From Pullilachnospira sp963929535 (lineage in GTDB: Bacteria > Bacillota > Clostridia > Lachnospirales > Lachnospiraceae), in the NCBI GenBank assembly GCA_963929535.1, contig CAWVIZ010000010.1:441879-505878 (forward strand): a stretch of DNA of 64,000 bases, written 5' to 3'. The position numbers were made by a program, and so were the translations under genes. The notes beneath the pieces were generated by a model that was not told the origin of the DNA, made no database searches, and worked only from the letters and a program-made list of their open reading frames with translations. This document shows positions 44,441 through 53,455 of the stretch, piece after piece. Every line of letters begins with the position of its first letter. Positions within the stretch are counted from its first letter, which is position 1.

Positions 44441-45085
44441 TTGAATGTATTTGAAGCTGTGAAGCAGTCCGTCACAACCAGACAGGCTGCGAAGCATTAT
44501 GGAATCCATGTAGGTCGGAACGGGATGGCTTGCTGCCCGTTCCATAACGATAAGACCCCAAGCATGAAGCTGGATCGGCGTTACCACTGCTTCGGCTGCG
44601 GTGCGGATGGGGATGTGATTGATTTTGCCGCCGCCCTGCATGGGCTGGGAAAGAAAGAAGCCGCCATACAACTGGCTCAGGACTTCGGGCTTTCCTATGA
44701 AGACTGGAAACCGCCGGGAAAGGCAAAAAAGCCCAAGCCCCGGCAGAAATCCCAGGAGGAACAGTTTCAGGAGGCAAAGAACCGATGTTTCCGTATTCTT
44801 GCCGATTATCGCCATCTGCTGATGGCATGGAGAACGGACTACACCCCACACTCGCCAGAGGAAGTCTTTCATCCCCGGTTTGTGGAAGCCTTACAGAAGC
44901 AAGCCCATGTGGAATATCTGTTGGATGTGCTGCTGTTCGGGGAGACAGAGGAAAAAGCAGCTTTGATTATGGACTACGGAAAGGATGTGATACAGCTTGA
45001 ACAGCGAATGGCAGAGCTTGCAGCCGCAGACGCAGCAAGAACTAAAAAACACCATGAATGCCTTGCAACCGCCCCAGAGCATTGA
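44441..45085 (+). CDS. CHC2 zinc-finger primase-like protein
   Basis: The 214-residue protein begins at TTG 44441 behind AAGGAGGG. It has the DnaG-type CHC2 zinc finger (CCPFHNDKTPSMKLD, then YHCFGCGADGDVIDF) and a helical tail but no catalytic Toprim domain, as in other elements of this type. It probably assists replication or priming of the element together with the overlapping VapE gene. Confidence 0.85.
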   Translation: MNVFEAVKQSVTTRQAAKHYGIHVGRNGMACCPFHNDKTPSMKLDRRYHCFGCGADGDVIDFAAALHGLGKKEAAIQLAQDFGLSYEDWKPPGKAKKPKPRQKSQEEQFQEAKNRCFRILADYRHLLMAWRTDYTPHSPEEVFHPRFVEALQKQAHVEYLLDVLLFGETEEKAALIMDYGKDVIQLEQRMAELAAADAARTKKHHECLATAPEH

Positions 45086-46283
45086 GGAAATCAAGGCGGG
45101 GCTGGAAACCACTGAGAAAGGCGGTGTCCGTCAGAGCATACGAAACTGCCTGACTGTATTCCAGCGAGACCCGCTGCTTTCCGGGGCTATCGCATACAAC
45201 ATCCTGACTGGCCGCAAGGACATCATAAAGCCCATCGGCTTCCACAGAGAAAACACTACCCTGAACGATACGGACATGAAGTATCTGCTTCTTTATCTGG
45301 AAGAAACCTACGGGCTTACCAATGAGAAAAAGATTGATAACGCTATCGGGATTGTGGCGAACGAAAACAAGTACCATCCTATCCGGGACTATTTAAGTGA
45401 CCTTGTTTGGGACGGGACAGAACGAATCCGTTTCTGCCTGCGACATTTTCTGGGGGCTGACGCAGACGATTACACCTATGAAGCGTTGAAGCTGTTCCTG
45501 CTGGGTGCAATCTCACGAGCCTTTCAGCCGGGGTGCAAGTTTGAAATCATGCTCTGTCTGGTAGGCGGTCAGGGGGCTGGCAAGTCCACCTTCTTCCGTC
45601 TGCTGGCAATCCGGGATGAGTGGTTCTCCGATGATTTGCGGAAGCTGGACGATGACAATGTGTACCGCAAGCTACAAGGTCACTGGATTATCGAAATGTC
45701 GGAAATGATGGCAACCGCCAACGCCAAGAGCATTGAGGAAATCAAGTCATTTTTAAGCCGGCAGAAAGAGGTTTACAAGATACCCTATGAAACCCACCCG
45801 GCAGACCGTCCTCGTCAGTGCGTGTTTGGCGGCACTTCCAATGCCCTTGATTTTCTTCCCCTTGACCGTTCCGGCAACCGCCGCTTTATCCCCGTCATGG
45901 TGTACCCGGAGCAAGCCGAGGTTCACATTTTGGAGGACGAAGCTGCTTCCAGAGCCTATATCGAGCAGATGTGGGCAGAAGCGATGGAGATTTACCGAAG
46001 TGGCAGGTTCAAGCTGGCTTTCAGCTCCGCCATGCAGCGGTATCTCAAAGAACACCAGCGGGATTTTATGCCGGAGGACACCAAAGCCGGGATGATACAG
46101 GCGTATCTTGATAAGTACACCGGGAACATGGTCTGCTCCAAGCAGCTCTATATAGTAACCATCGCCAGATTGAGATTGTTTGCAAGGTCTTTTGAAGCCC
46201 GTTGCCGGACTTCGTTGCCGACACCCTCTGTATGGCTATTTTCATGCATGGAGGATAACTGCCTATGGCGAATAATAAGCTGA
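44997..46283 (+). CDS. VapE-family ATPase, C-terminus replaced
   Basis: The 428-residue protein is a virulence-associated E P-loop ATPase (superfamily 3 helicase-like) with Walker A LVGGQGAGKSTFFRL near residue 190 and a Walker B-like WIIEMSEM. Homology ends around MVCSKQLY (position 46145); the last 45 residues (ARLRLFARSFEARCRT onward) look like out-of-frame sequence from the region upstream of Tn916-type xis, so a recombination joint is likely. The start is uncertain: TTG 44997 or ATG 45054. Confidence 0.8.
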   Translation: MNSEWQSLQPQTQQELKNTMNALQPPQSIEEIKAGLETTEKGGVRQSIRNCLTVFQRDPLLSGAIAYNILTGRKDIIKPIGFHRENTTLNDTDMKYLLLYLEETYGLTNEKKIDNAIGIVANENKYHPIRDYLSDLVWDGTERIRFCLRHFLGADADDYTYEALKLFLLGAISRAFQPGCKFEIMLCLVGGQGAGKSTFFRLLAIRDEWFSDDLRKLDDDNVYRKLQGHWIIEMSEMMATANAKSIEEIKSFLSRQKEVYKIPYETHPADRPRQCVFGGTSNALDFLPLDRSGNRRFIPVMVYPEQAEVHILEDEAASRAYIEQMWAEAMEIYRSGRFKLAFSSAMQRYLKEHQRDFMPEDTKAGMIQAYLDKYTGNMVCSKQLYIVTIARLRLFARSFEARCRTSLPTPSVWLFSCMEDNCLWRIIS

Positions 46284-46498
46284 ATATTGAAGGAAAAAAT
46301 TACTCGGATATTCCGGTGTGGCGTAGATATACGCTTACCATTGAGGAAGCAGCCAGATATTATCATATCGGCGAAGGAAAATTGAGAACGCTTATTGACA
46401 CACATCCCAATGAGGATTTTTATGTGATGAACGGCAATCGTGCCCTCATTAAGCGTGAGAAATTTGAGAGGTATCTGGATCAGGCTACTGCTGTGTAA
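46265..46498 (+). CDS. xis: Tn916-type excisionase
   Basis: The 77-residue winged-helix protein (YTLTIEEAARYYHIGEGKLR, then HPNEDFYVMNGNRALIKRE) matches Tn916 Xis-like DNA-bending factors required for excision. A GGAGG site precedes the ATG. The gene overlaps the altered end of the VapE frame by 19 bases. A terminator separates it from int. Confidence 0.9.
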   Translation: MANNKLNIEGKNYSDIPVWRRYTLTIEEAARYYHIGEGKLRTLIDTHPNEDFYVMNGNRALIKREKFERYLDQATAV

Positions 46499-46543
46499 AC
46501 AGAGCTGACAGATTTACCGATTTCACATGATATAACTATGCGG

Positions 46544-46593
46544 AGAGCTGGATTTGTGCTATGATAAGAGTGCAAGTCTGGCTCTCTTTTTTT
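46544..46593 (+). terminator. Terminator between xis and int
   Basis: AGAGCTGGATTTG (46544-46556) pairs with CAAGTCTGGCTCT (46573-46585), followed by seven or more T residues. Confidence 0.8.
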
Positions 46594-46609
46594 GAAAGGA
46601 GAGTTCACG

Positions 46610-47809
46610 ATGAGTGAGAAAAGACGAGATAACCGTAATCGGATTTTGCGAGAGGGCGAGTACCAGCGTAAAGATGGGAGGTATCGATTCCGCTATATTG
46701 ATGAGGACGGAAAAGAGAAAAATGTATACAGTTGGCGTTTGGACAAGAATGACCCAATGCCAAAAGGGAAGAAGCGGGAGCCTTCCCTGCGTGAGAAAGA
46801 AAAACAGATTGAAGCGGATTTGTTTGACCGTATCGTAACCAACGGTGGCAACTATACTGTTTTGGAACTGGTAGAAAAGTATGTTTCATTGAAAACAGGA
46901 GTTCGTCACAATACGGTTGCCGGATATAAAACGGTCATCAATATGCTGAAAAAAGAGAGTTTTGGGAATCTGCGAATTGATAAGGTGCGTTTGTCAGACG
47001 CCAAGGCATGGTTGATTAAGCTCCAACAAATTGATGGGCGGGGATACAGTTCCATTCATTCCATCCGGGGAGTCCTCAGACCAGCATTTCAGATGGCGGT
47101 AGACGATGATTTGCTTCGTAAAAATCCATTTGAATTTGAGCTTGCATCCGTCATTGTCAATGATTCTGTTACCAGAGAAGCGATTACCCGAAAGCAGCAG
47201 AGAGATTTGCTAAAGTTTATTCAGGAAGATAAACATTTTAGCAGATACTATGATGCAATCTATATTCTTTTTCACACAGGGCTTCGTATCTCAGAGTTCT
47301 GTGGACTGACGGTTTCAGAAATCGAGTTTGGAGAAATGCGTATCAAGGTAGACCATCAGTTACAGCGTACTGCACAGATGCAGTATGTAATTGAAGAACC
47401 AAAAACTGACAAAGGCATCCGCTATGTGCCGATGACGGAAGCTGTCGCAGCGTGTTTTCGCAGAATCATTGCCAACCGCAAGACACCAAAAGTTGAACCG
47501 ATGGTGGAAGGATATGCAGGATTTTTGTTTCTGGATAAAAACGATATGCCGATGGTTGCCCTTCACTGGGAAAAGTATCTGGAGCATATCATTCAGAAAT
47601 ACAACAGGATTTACCGTATCCAGATGCCGAAAGTTACCCCTCATGTATGCAGGCACACCTTTTGCTCTAATATGGCAAAATCCGGGATGAATCCGAAAAC
47701 CTTGCAGTATATCATGGGTCACGCAGACATCAGTGTAACCTTGAACACTTACACCCATGTGAATTTTGATGATGCAAAGGAAGAAGTATATCGGATAGCG
47801 AATAGTTAA
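46610..47809 (+). CDS. int: Tn916-type tyrosine integrase
   Basis: The 399-residue recombinase starts MSEKRRDNRNRILREGE, almost the same as Int of Tn916, and has the arm-binding N-terminus, SAM-like core and catalytic residues: R in GLRISEF, HxxR in HVCRHTF, H in MGHADIS and the nucleophile Y in LNTYTHVNF. ATG 46610 follows GAAAGGAGAG; the frame from 46592 lacks a site. It is intact, so excision should be possible. Confidence 0.95.
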   Translation: MSEKRRDNRNRILREGEYQRKDGRYRFRYIDEDGKEKNVYSWRLDKNDPMPKGKKREPSLREKEKQIEADLFDRIVTNGGNYTVLELVEKYVSLKTGVRHNTVAGYKTVINMLKKESFGNLRIDKVRLSDAKAWLIKLQQIDGRGYSSIHSIRGVLRPAFQMAVDDDLLRKNPFEFELASVIVNDSVTREAITRKQQRDLLKFIQEDKHFSRYYDAIYILFHTGLRISEFCGLTVSEIEFGEMRIKVDHQLQRTAQMQYVIEEPKTDKGIRYVPMTEAVAACFRRIIANRKTPKVEPMVEGYAGFLFLDKNDMPMVALHWEKYLEHIIQKYNRIYRIQMPKVTPHVCRHTFCSNMAKSGMNPKTLQYIMGHADISVTLNTYTHVNFDDAKEEVYRIANS

Positions 47810-47882
47810 AAAAGCCCGTTGGTAAGGACGCTTGCTTTACCAATGGATTTACCAAGATTGCAGGGAAAAACATAAGAAAATA

Positions 47883-47964
47883 TGAGAAGATTTGAGAAGA
47901 TACCTTGAAAAGAAAGGAAAACTCAAAAGTCGGAAAATCCTGAAATATCAAGCGTTTGAGAAGA
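47883..47964 (+). repeat. Three TGAGAAGA repeats at the right end of the mobile element
   Basis: TGAGAAGA occurs at 47883-47890, 47893-47900 and 47957-47964. Direct repeats in this position resemble the arm sites bound by the N-terminal domain of Tn916-type integrases. A small palindrome (TTGGTAAG/CTTTACCAA, 47819-47843) lies between int and the repeats. Confidence 0.5.
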
Positions 47965-47994
47965 AATACAAGACTTAAATGGAGATATAAAAAG

Positions 47995-48468
47995 ATGATA
48001 AAAATACTTTTCATTTGCCACGGCAATATCTGCCGTTCCACCATGTGTGAATACATTTTCAAGCATATGGTCTCTTCCCGCCACCGTCAGTCCGAATTTT
48101 ACATCGACTCTGCGGCCACAAGCCGCGAGGAAATCGGAAACGGTGTTCACTATGGGACCCGAAGGAAGCTGCAGGAAGAAGGAATCCCCTGCGGCGGTCA
48201 CCGGGCGCGGCAAATGACCCGCGAGGATTATAAAAATTTTGACCTTCTGATCGGTATGGATGAATGGAACATCCGCAATATGCGAAGGATTGCGGGGGGA
48301 GATCCGGATAATAAGATCCATAAGCTTTTAGAGTATGCCGGAAGTACCCGTGACATTGCGGATCCATGGTACACGGGAAATTTTGATGCCACATATTCGG
48401 ATGCAGTGGAAGGACTGAATGGCCTGTGGCGTTTTCTCACATCTGAAGAAAAGGGAGGAAGGGCGTAA
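47995..48468 (+). CDS. Low-molecular-weight protein tyrosine phosphatase
   Basis: The 157-residue enzyme carries the P-loop CHGNICRS near residue 8 and the DPWY motif (ADPWYTGNF) with the catalytic Asp near residue 120. It dephosphorylates phosphotyrosine or phosphoarginine in proteins. ATG 47995 follows TGGAGAT. The mobile element ends immediately upstream, so its original promoter was probably displaced. Confidence 0.95.
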   Translation: MIKILFICHGNICRSTMCEYIFKHMVSSRHRQSEFYIDSAATSREEIGNGVHYGTRRKLQEEGIPCGGHRARQMTREDYKNFDLLIGMDEWNIRNMRRIAGGDPDNKIHKLLEYAGSTRDIADPWYTGNFDATYSDAVEGLNGLWRFLTSEEKGGRA

Positions 48469-48749
48469 TGGAACGATACACACAGAAAACAGCTTCGGGG
48501 AAATATCAGATCGGCTCCCCATTTCTTGAGTCTGTGTCCGGGGGCTTTGAGGGACCCGCAGCTGACCGGCTGGCGGTTTTTGAGCGAGTTTACCGCCAGC
48601 TGATAAATGACCGGGAGAAAACAGAGCAGGAAATGGAGGCCCTGAGGCAGAAGGGAAGGACAGGATCTGCGACCTTCCGCCAGCTGATGGCCAAGAAGGT
48701 GAATCTGGGAAATATTCTGGATCTGTTTGACATCTATGGGATTCAGTGA
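48468..48749 (+). CDS. 93-residue hypothetical protein
   Basis: The ATG shares its A with the stop of the phosphatase gene, so the two are translationally coupled. The charged helical product (VFERVYRQLINDREKTEQEM) has no recognised domain. Coupling suggests a partner or substrate of the phosphatase, which is inference. Confidence 0.7.
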   Translation: MERYTQKTASGKYQIGSPFLESVSGGFEGPAADRLAVFERVYRQLINDREKTEQEMEALRQKGRTGSATFRQLMAKKVNLGNILDLFDIYGIQ

Positions 48750-48849
48750 AGGGGACCCAAAACAGGCAGCTGAAAGAAGGCAGAAGAGCTACCAAAAGCC
48801 GGTGAACGGAATCACAGCCCAAGGGCAGAGATCCAAAGCTGATGAGCTG

Positions 48850-48876
48850 ATACCCCGCTGCAGGGCAACGGGGTAT
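48850..48876. repeat. Hairpin between the phosphatase pair and the MATE gene
   Basis: ATACCCCG and CGGGGTAT form an 8-base perfect stem with an 11-base loop; no T-run follows. The rest of 48750-49031 shows no gene. Confidence 0.45.
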
Positions 48877-49031
48877 GAAACTTGCGGCGCCGCCCAATAT
48901 CCATGCAGGTATGGCCGCGTGGGTCGTTACCCTCAGGGATAAAATACCGGATGCGGACGGAAAGGGTGCAGGAAAACATCAGGCCGAATCCGGAACACAA
49001 GACTACAGAGAAGCAGACAGGAGATATGAAA

Positions 49032-50405
49032 ATGACAAAAGAACTTACACGACAGGAGCATAACAGGGATAAAAAAGGAGATATGACGGAGGGGCCCATT
49101 ACACGCCAGCTGATAATGTTTGCACTCCCTCTTTTTGTGGGAGCGCTGTTTCAGCTGATGTACAATATGACAGACAGTGTGGTTCTGGGGAAGTTTGTAG
49201 GCGCAGACGCGCTGGCGGCCATTGGGGCCACGGGAACCACCACCTTCGGACTCCTGAATATAGCCATCGGTGTGACGAATGCGTATACGGTGGTGATCTC
49301 CCAGCAGTTTGGGGCCGGAAACAGGAATCAGGTCCGCCGGGCGGTGGCCAACACCATGTGGATTTCCGCAGCGCTTAGTATTCTGCTGGGAGCGGTGGGA
49401 TTTTTCGGGGCAGAACCGCTGATGCGTCTTTTGGGAACTCCGGAGGACATTCTGGAGCCGGCCTCCATGTATGTGAAGATCTTCGGCGGTTTTATCGCAG
49501 GGCAGGTATTTTATAACACAGCATCCGCAATCCTGAAGGCGCTGGGAGATTCCAAAACACCCCTGTATTTTCTCATTGTTTGTTCTCTTCTGAATATTGT
49601 GCTGGATCTGGCTTTTGTTCTGATCTGGAATGGAGGAGTTCCCGGGGTGGCCTGGGCCACCATCATTTCTCAGATCCTGTCCGGAATTCTGTGTATGATC
49701 TACATGTTCCATAAGTATCCGGAGCTGCGTTTTGGAGTCCGGGAGATGAGGATCGAAGGCACTCTTATGAAGGAAATGCTGCGTATCGGTATTCCGCTGG
49801 GGCTGACCAACGGACTTCTCAGTGTGGGAATGATGGTGGTGACCAGTGTGGTAAATTCCTTCGGATCGGATATCGTGGCTGTCTATACTGTGGGCGGCAA
49901 GGTAAGCCAGATCGCCACTGTGACATACAGCCAGCTGGCATTTTCTTTTTCAGTGTTTGCGGGGCAGAACTTCGGAGCCAGAAAATACACAAGGATCCTG
50001 GAAGGCATCCGCAGATCCCTGAAAATGGTGCTGGCGCTCAGTCTGGTGTCTTCTGTACTGATCTTTCTGGCTGCCGATTATGTGGCATTGCTGTTTTTGA
50101 ATGCCGATGAGATCTCTATTCTGGATAGCTCTGTGGTGATGATCCGGATCCAGGCGTGCTTTTACCTGTTTTTGGGAGCCATTTGGGTGTACAATTCGGC
50201 GCTTCGGGGCGTGGGAGATGTAAAGACCACTGTAGCCTCCTCTATCGTGGAGCTTTGTGCCAAGGTGGGGCTGTCCATTCTGCTGGCACATCTGGCCGGT
50301 TATGTTGGGATCTGGTTTGCGGAGCCCATCGGATGGATCCTGGGACTTCTGGTGTCAGGGATCGTTTTCCACAGAAAACGATGGATAACGGCGGAGGCGG
50401 CCTGA
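49032..50405 (+). CDS. MATE family efflux transporter
   Basis: The third MATE exporter of the window (457 residues, 12 membrane segments) opens with ITRQLIMFALPLFVGALFQL and MTDSVVLGKFVGADALAA, typical of the DinF/NorM-like Clostridial group. ATG 49032 is nine bases after AGGAG. The substrate is unknown. Confidence 0.92.
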   Translation: MTKELTRQEHNRDKKGDMTEGPITRQLIMFALPLFVGALFQLMYNMTDSVVLGKFVGADALAAIGATGTTTFGLLNIAIGVTNAYTVVISQQFGAGNRNQVRRAVANTMWISAALSILLGAVGFFGAEPLMRLLGTPEDILEPASMYVKIFGGFIAGQVFYNTASAILKALGDSKTPLYFLIVCSLLNIVLDLAFVLIWNGGVPGVAWATIISQILSGILCMIYMFHKYPELRFGVREMRIEGTLMKEMLRIGIPLGLTNGLLSVGMMVVTSVVNSFGSDIVAVYTVGGKVSQIATVTYSQLAFSFSVFAGQNFGARKYTRILEGIRRSLKMVLALSLVSSVLIFLAADYVALLFLNADEISILDSSVVMIRIQACFYLFLGAIWVYNSALRGVGDVKTTVASSIVELCAKVGLSILLAHLAGYVGIWFAEPIGWILGLLVSGIVFHRKRWITAEAA

Positions 50406-50442
50406 ACTGTCACAAATGCTGCAAATTTTCTTGCCCCTTTTA

Positions 50443-50471
50443 TTGACAAAGAAAGTAATAGTTGATAGAAT
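50443..50471 (+). promoter_or_regulatory. Sigma-A promoter of ilvN
   Basis: TTGACA (50443-50448) and TAGAAT (50466-50471) are spaced 17 bases, about 50 bases before ilvN. No T-box leader is visible. Confidence 0.75.
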
Positions 50472-50526
50472 TGTGGAAGAGTTGTTTTACACATTACTAA
50501 ATCAAAGTGAGAAAGTAGGGAACGAT

Positions 50527-51027
50527 ATGAAGCAGAGAATATTATCAATTTTAGTAGATAATACCGCCGGTGTTCTGAGCCGTGTATCCGGTCTGTTCAG
50601 CAGGAGAGGATACAACATTGACAGCCTGACCGTTGGTGTGACTGCTGACCCCAGATATTCCCGCATGACCGTTGTCTGCAGCGGCGATGACCCGGTACTG
50701 GACCAGATCACCAAGCAGCTGAATAAGCTGGTGGATGTGAGAGATATCAAGGTTCTGGAGCCGGACAGCAGTGTCAGTCGTGAGCTGATCCTTTTAAAGG
50801 TCAGAGTTTCCAAGGAGAACAGGCAGAACGTGACGGCGATTGCCGATATTTTCCGGGCCAAGATCATTGACGTGGGACTGGATTCCATGGTGATCGAGCT
50901 GACGGGTTCCCAGTCCAAGCTGGAAGCCTTTATCAATCTGATGGGAGATGGCAACGAGATCCTGGAGATTGCCAGGACGGGTATCACCGGACTGTCCAGA
51001 GGATCCGACTACGTGCTGTTTCTGTAG
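50527..51027 (+). CDS. ilvN: Acetolactate synthase regulatory (small) subunit
   Basis: The 166-residue protein is the valine-sensing subunit of acetolactate synthase, with an N-terminal ACT domain (LSILVDNTAGVLSRVSGLFS, RRGYNIDSLTVG) and a C-terminal ALS_ss_C domain. The start at 50527 matches the family N-terminus. The catalytic subunit gene ilvB is not adjacent. ilvC follows after 200 bases without a gene. Confidence 0.95.
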   Translation: MKQRILSILVDNTAGVLSRVSGLFSRRGYNIDSLTVGVTADPRYSRMTVVCSGDDPVLDQITKQLNKLVDVRDIKVLEPDSSVSRELILLKVRVSKENRQNVTAIADIFRAKIIDVGLDSMVIELTGSQSKLEAFINLMGDGNEILEIARTGITGLSRGSDYVLFL

Positions 51028-51228
51028 AGGACGCGGCATGGGCCGGATTTGCCTTCCGAGGGCAGAACCGGACAGGAAGCCGGCTGATGGACGGATGAGC
51101 AGACCGTCACTAAACAGGACTGCTAGAGGACTGACGCGCCGGAATCCTTTTGGAAAAGAGGAGGACACAGCCGGCAGCGGCAAACCCCTAACATATAAAT
51201 TCAATACATAACTTAGGAGGAGAAAAAA

Positions 51229-52242
51229 ATGGCAGTAAAGATTTATTATCAGGAAGATTGCAACATGAGCCTGTTGGAGGATAAAACAATTGCGATCATC
51301 GGGTACGGAAGCCAGGGACACGCTCATGCGCAGAACCTCAGGGATTCCGGATGCAACGTGATCGTTGGCCTGTATGAAGGAAGCAAGTCCTGGGCAAAGG
51401 CAGAGGCTCAGGGATTCAAGGTGTATACCGCAGCCGAAGCTGCAAAGAGAGCAGATATCATCATGATCCTGATCAACGATGAGAAACAGGCGCAGATGTA
51501 CAAGGAGTCCATTGAACCCAACCTGGAAGAGGGTAACATGCTGATGTTCGCCCATGGATTCGCTATTCATTTTGGACAGATCCGTCCGCCCAAGAATGTG
51601 GATGTGACCATGATCGCGCCCAAGGCACCGGGTCATACCGTGAGAAGCGAATATCAGATCGGAAGAGGTACCCCCTGTCTGGTGGCTGTAGAGCAGGATT
51701 ATACAGGCAAGGCTCTGGATAAAGCGCTGGCTTATGCGCAGGCTCTGGGCGGAGCGAGAGCCGGAGTTCTGGAGACTACCTTTAAGGTTGAGACGGAGAC
51801 AGACCTGTTCGGAGAGCAGGCGGTTCTGTGCGGCGGCGTATGCGCGCTGATGAAAGCGGGATTTGAGACTCTGGTTGAGGCAGGATATGCTCCGGAGAAC
51901 GCGTACTTTGAGTGTGTGCATGAGATGAAGCTGATCGTAGACCTGATCTATCAGAGCGGATTTGCCGGAATGAGATACTCTATTTCCAATACCGCAGAGT
52001 ATGGCGATTACATCACCGGACCGAAGATCGTTACCGAAGATACAAAGAAAGCCATGAAGCAGATCCTGAAAGATATCCAGGATGGTTCCTTCGCAAAGGA
52101 GTGGCTGCTGGAGAACAAAGTGGGATGCCCGCACTTTATGGCTATGAGACAGAACGAGGCAGGGCATCAGCTGGAGCAGGTGGGAGCAGAGCTGCGGAAA
52201 CTGTACAGCTGGAACAACGAGAGCAAGCTGCTGGACAACTAA
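51229..52242 (+). CDS. ilvC: Ketol-acid reductoisomerase
   Basis: The 337-residue class I enzyme converts acetolactate or acetohydroxybutyrate to dihydroxy acids using NAD(P)H and Mg2+. Features are IIGYGSQGHAHAQNLRDSG, MIAPKAPGHTVR and the metal/substrate residues in LFGEQAVLCGG and FECVHEMK. An AGGAGGAG site precedes the ATG. The leader (51028-51228) shows no recognised riboswitch. Confidence 0.98.
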   Translation: MAVKIYYQEDCNMSLLEDKTIAIIGYGSQGHAHAQNLRDSGCNVIVGLYEGSKSWAKAEAQGFKVYTAAEAAKRADIIMILINDEKQAQMYKESIEPNLEEGNMLMFAHGFAIHFGQIRPPKNVDVTMIAPKAPGHTVRSEYQIGRGTPCLVAVEQDYTGKALDKALAYAQALGGARAGVLETTFKVETETDLFGEQAVLCGGVCALMKAGFETLVEAGYAPENAYFECVHEMKLIVDLIYQSGFAGMRYSISNTAEYGDYITGPKIVTEDTKKAMKQILKDIQDGSFAKEWLLENKVGCPHFMAMRQNEAGHQLEQVGAELRKLYSWNNESKLLDN

Positions 52243-52299
52243 AACAGATTTCCCATGGCAGTATGACCGTGGGAGATATAAAAATGGAATTTTCACGGG

Positions 52300-52335
52300 A
52301 ATCCCGGGGCCAGGTTACTGGCTTCCGGGATTTTT
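52300..52335 (+). terminator. Terminator between ilvC and the LysR gene
   Basis: AATCCCGG and CCAG pair with CTGG and CCGGGATT around a GTTA loop, followed by TTTTT. It can end the convergent transcripts of both genes. Confidence 0.8.
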
Positions 52336-52394
52336 GCCTGTACCCATAGTGTGCCAGCTGATCTTTGCAGGCATCTGACCGGACAGATATGCTT

Positions 52395-53285
52395 TCAGGC
52401 CCACTGCATCTGACTTTCCAGGAAATTCCGGATCACCGGAAGCTGCCGTTCGTCTCTGCGGCAGATGAATCCCACCTGCCGTACCGGAAATTCGATGCCC
52501 ATGGGAACCTCCACCAGCTCCTTTCGCTCCAGATCCTCCTGGACGAATTCCCGGATCACGCAGGCGATCCCCAGACCGATCCTGGCGAATTCGATGAGAA
52601 GATCCATAGTGGAAACCTCCAGGATATTGGACAGCTTCAGGTGGTGATCCGCGAAGGTGCGGTTGACATGCTGCCGGGTGATATTTTCCTCGTCCAGCAT
52701 CATGAAAACGGCAGACTGGTACAGATCCGATCCGCTTTCTCTCAGGGAGAGATTTTCCAGGTAGGATGTGGTGGCCACGAAGATATCCTGAATCCCCTGC
52801 AGCGGGAAGAAGGAAAATCCCCGCAGAGCTGAGGGTTCTCCCACAAGGCCGATGTCGATCTTGTTTTCTTCCAGCAGCGACAGGGTCTGGAAGGTGGACT
52901 GACAGGAGATAGAGATCTTTACATGGGGATATGCCCGGATAAAATCCTGCAGGCGGGGCAGGAGAATATATTTGCAGAGGGTGGCGCTGACACCGATCCG
53001 AAGCTGGGAAACGCCCAGGCTGCGGTTCCTGGCCAGGATCTCTTCGCCGGTCTGCAGGGTATGGAATGCCTGGGAAACATGACGGTAAAGAAGCTCGCCT
53101 TCCTTTGTCAGCGTCACGCCCCTGGAAGTTCGGATAAACAGCACGGTACCCAGGTTTTCTTCCAGCTTCCGGATCGCTTTGCTGATGGCCGGCTGACTGA
53201 TGAACAGTTCCTTGGCGGCCCGGGAAATATTCCCTTCTCTGGCTGTTGTATAGAAGATACGGTAAAGAGATAAATTCTGCTCCAT
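52395..53285 (-). CDS. LysR-family regulator, probably of leuCD
   Basis: The 296-residue protein has the LysR helix-turn-helix (ISRAAKELFISQPAISKAIR) and a periplasmic-binding-protein-like effector domain. It is divergent from leuC, and palindromic T-N11-A sites occur in the shared region, so it probably activates leuCD in response to a pathway metabolite, by analogy with other LysR activators of leucine genes. Confidence 0.92.
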   Translation of the reverse strand: MEQNLSLYRIFYTTAREGNISRAAKELFISQPAISKAIRKLEENLGTVLFIRTSRGVTLTKEGELLYRHVSQAFHTLQTGEEILARNRSLGVSQLRIGVSATLCKYILLPRLQDFIRAYPHVKISISCQSTFQTLSLLEENKIDIGLVGEPSALRGFSFFPLQGIQDIFVATTSYLENLSLRESGSDLYQSAVFMMLDEENITRQHVNRTFADHHLKLSNILEVSTMDLLIEFARIGLGIACVIREFVQEDLERKELVEVPMGIEFPVRQVGFICRRDERQLPVIRNFLESQMQWA

Positions 53286-53353
53286 GGATAACCTCCTGTC
53301 TGACTGTCGGATGCAAGTATTCTGATCCTGGAAGATTTTCCGGATATTCCGAC

Positions 53354-53385
53354 TATCATAATTTCAAGTTATATCAAATATGATA
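53354..53385 (+). promoter_or_regulatory. LysR operator in the leuC upstream region
   Basis: TATCAAATATGATA (53372-53385) has the T-N11-A dyad of LysR sites, and a TATCATA (53354-53360) half-site mirrors its end. A TACAAT at about 53419 may be the leuC -10, with a poor -35 as expected for an activated promoter. Confidence 0.6.
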
Positions 53386-53455
53386 AATATGTATTAGTAT
53401 TATATCAGGAAATGTGCTACAATAGCAATCAGTAAATCGTCAGGAGGATGAAATT

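Larger units (their letters stand above)
41656..47990 (+). mobile_element. Integrative mobilizable element with Tn916-type integrase (approximate limits)
   Basis: Contiguous genes encode a cysteine-rich small protein, MobA/MobL relaxase, CHC2 primase, VapE-type ATPase, Xis and a tyrosine integrase of the Tn916 type. No type IV secretion genes are present, so transfer would depend on a helper. The right end is near 47960-47990, just before the phosphatase gene; the left end is after the decayed XRE gene at about 41656. No clear terminal direct repeat was found, as expected for Tn916-type integration with short coupling sequences. Confidence 0.75.

Noticed and set aside
50794..52296. A 500-codon minus-strand frame opposite ilvN-ilvC
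   Set aside because: It covers two clear biosynthetic genes and has no recognisable domain.
52315..53316. A 333-codon frame overlapping the LysR gene on the same strand
   Set aside because: The LysR frame has the helix-turn-helix and normal length; this frame is proline/glycine/arginine-rich and lacks a binding site.
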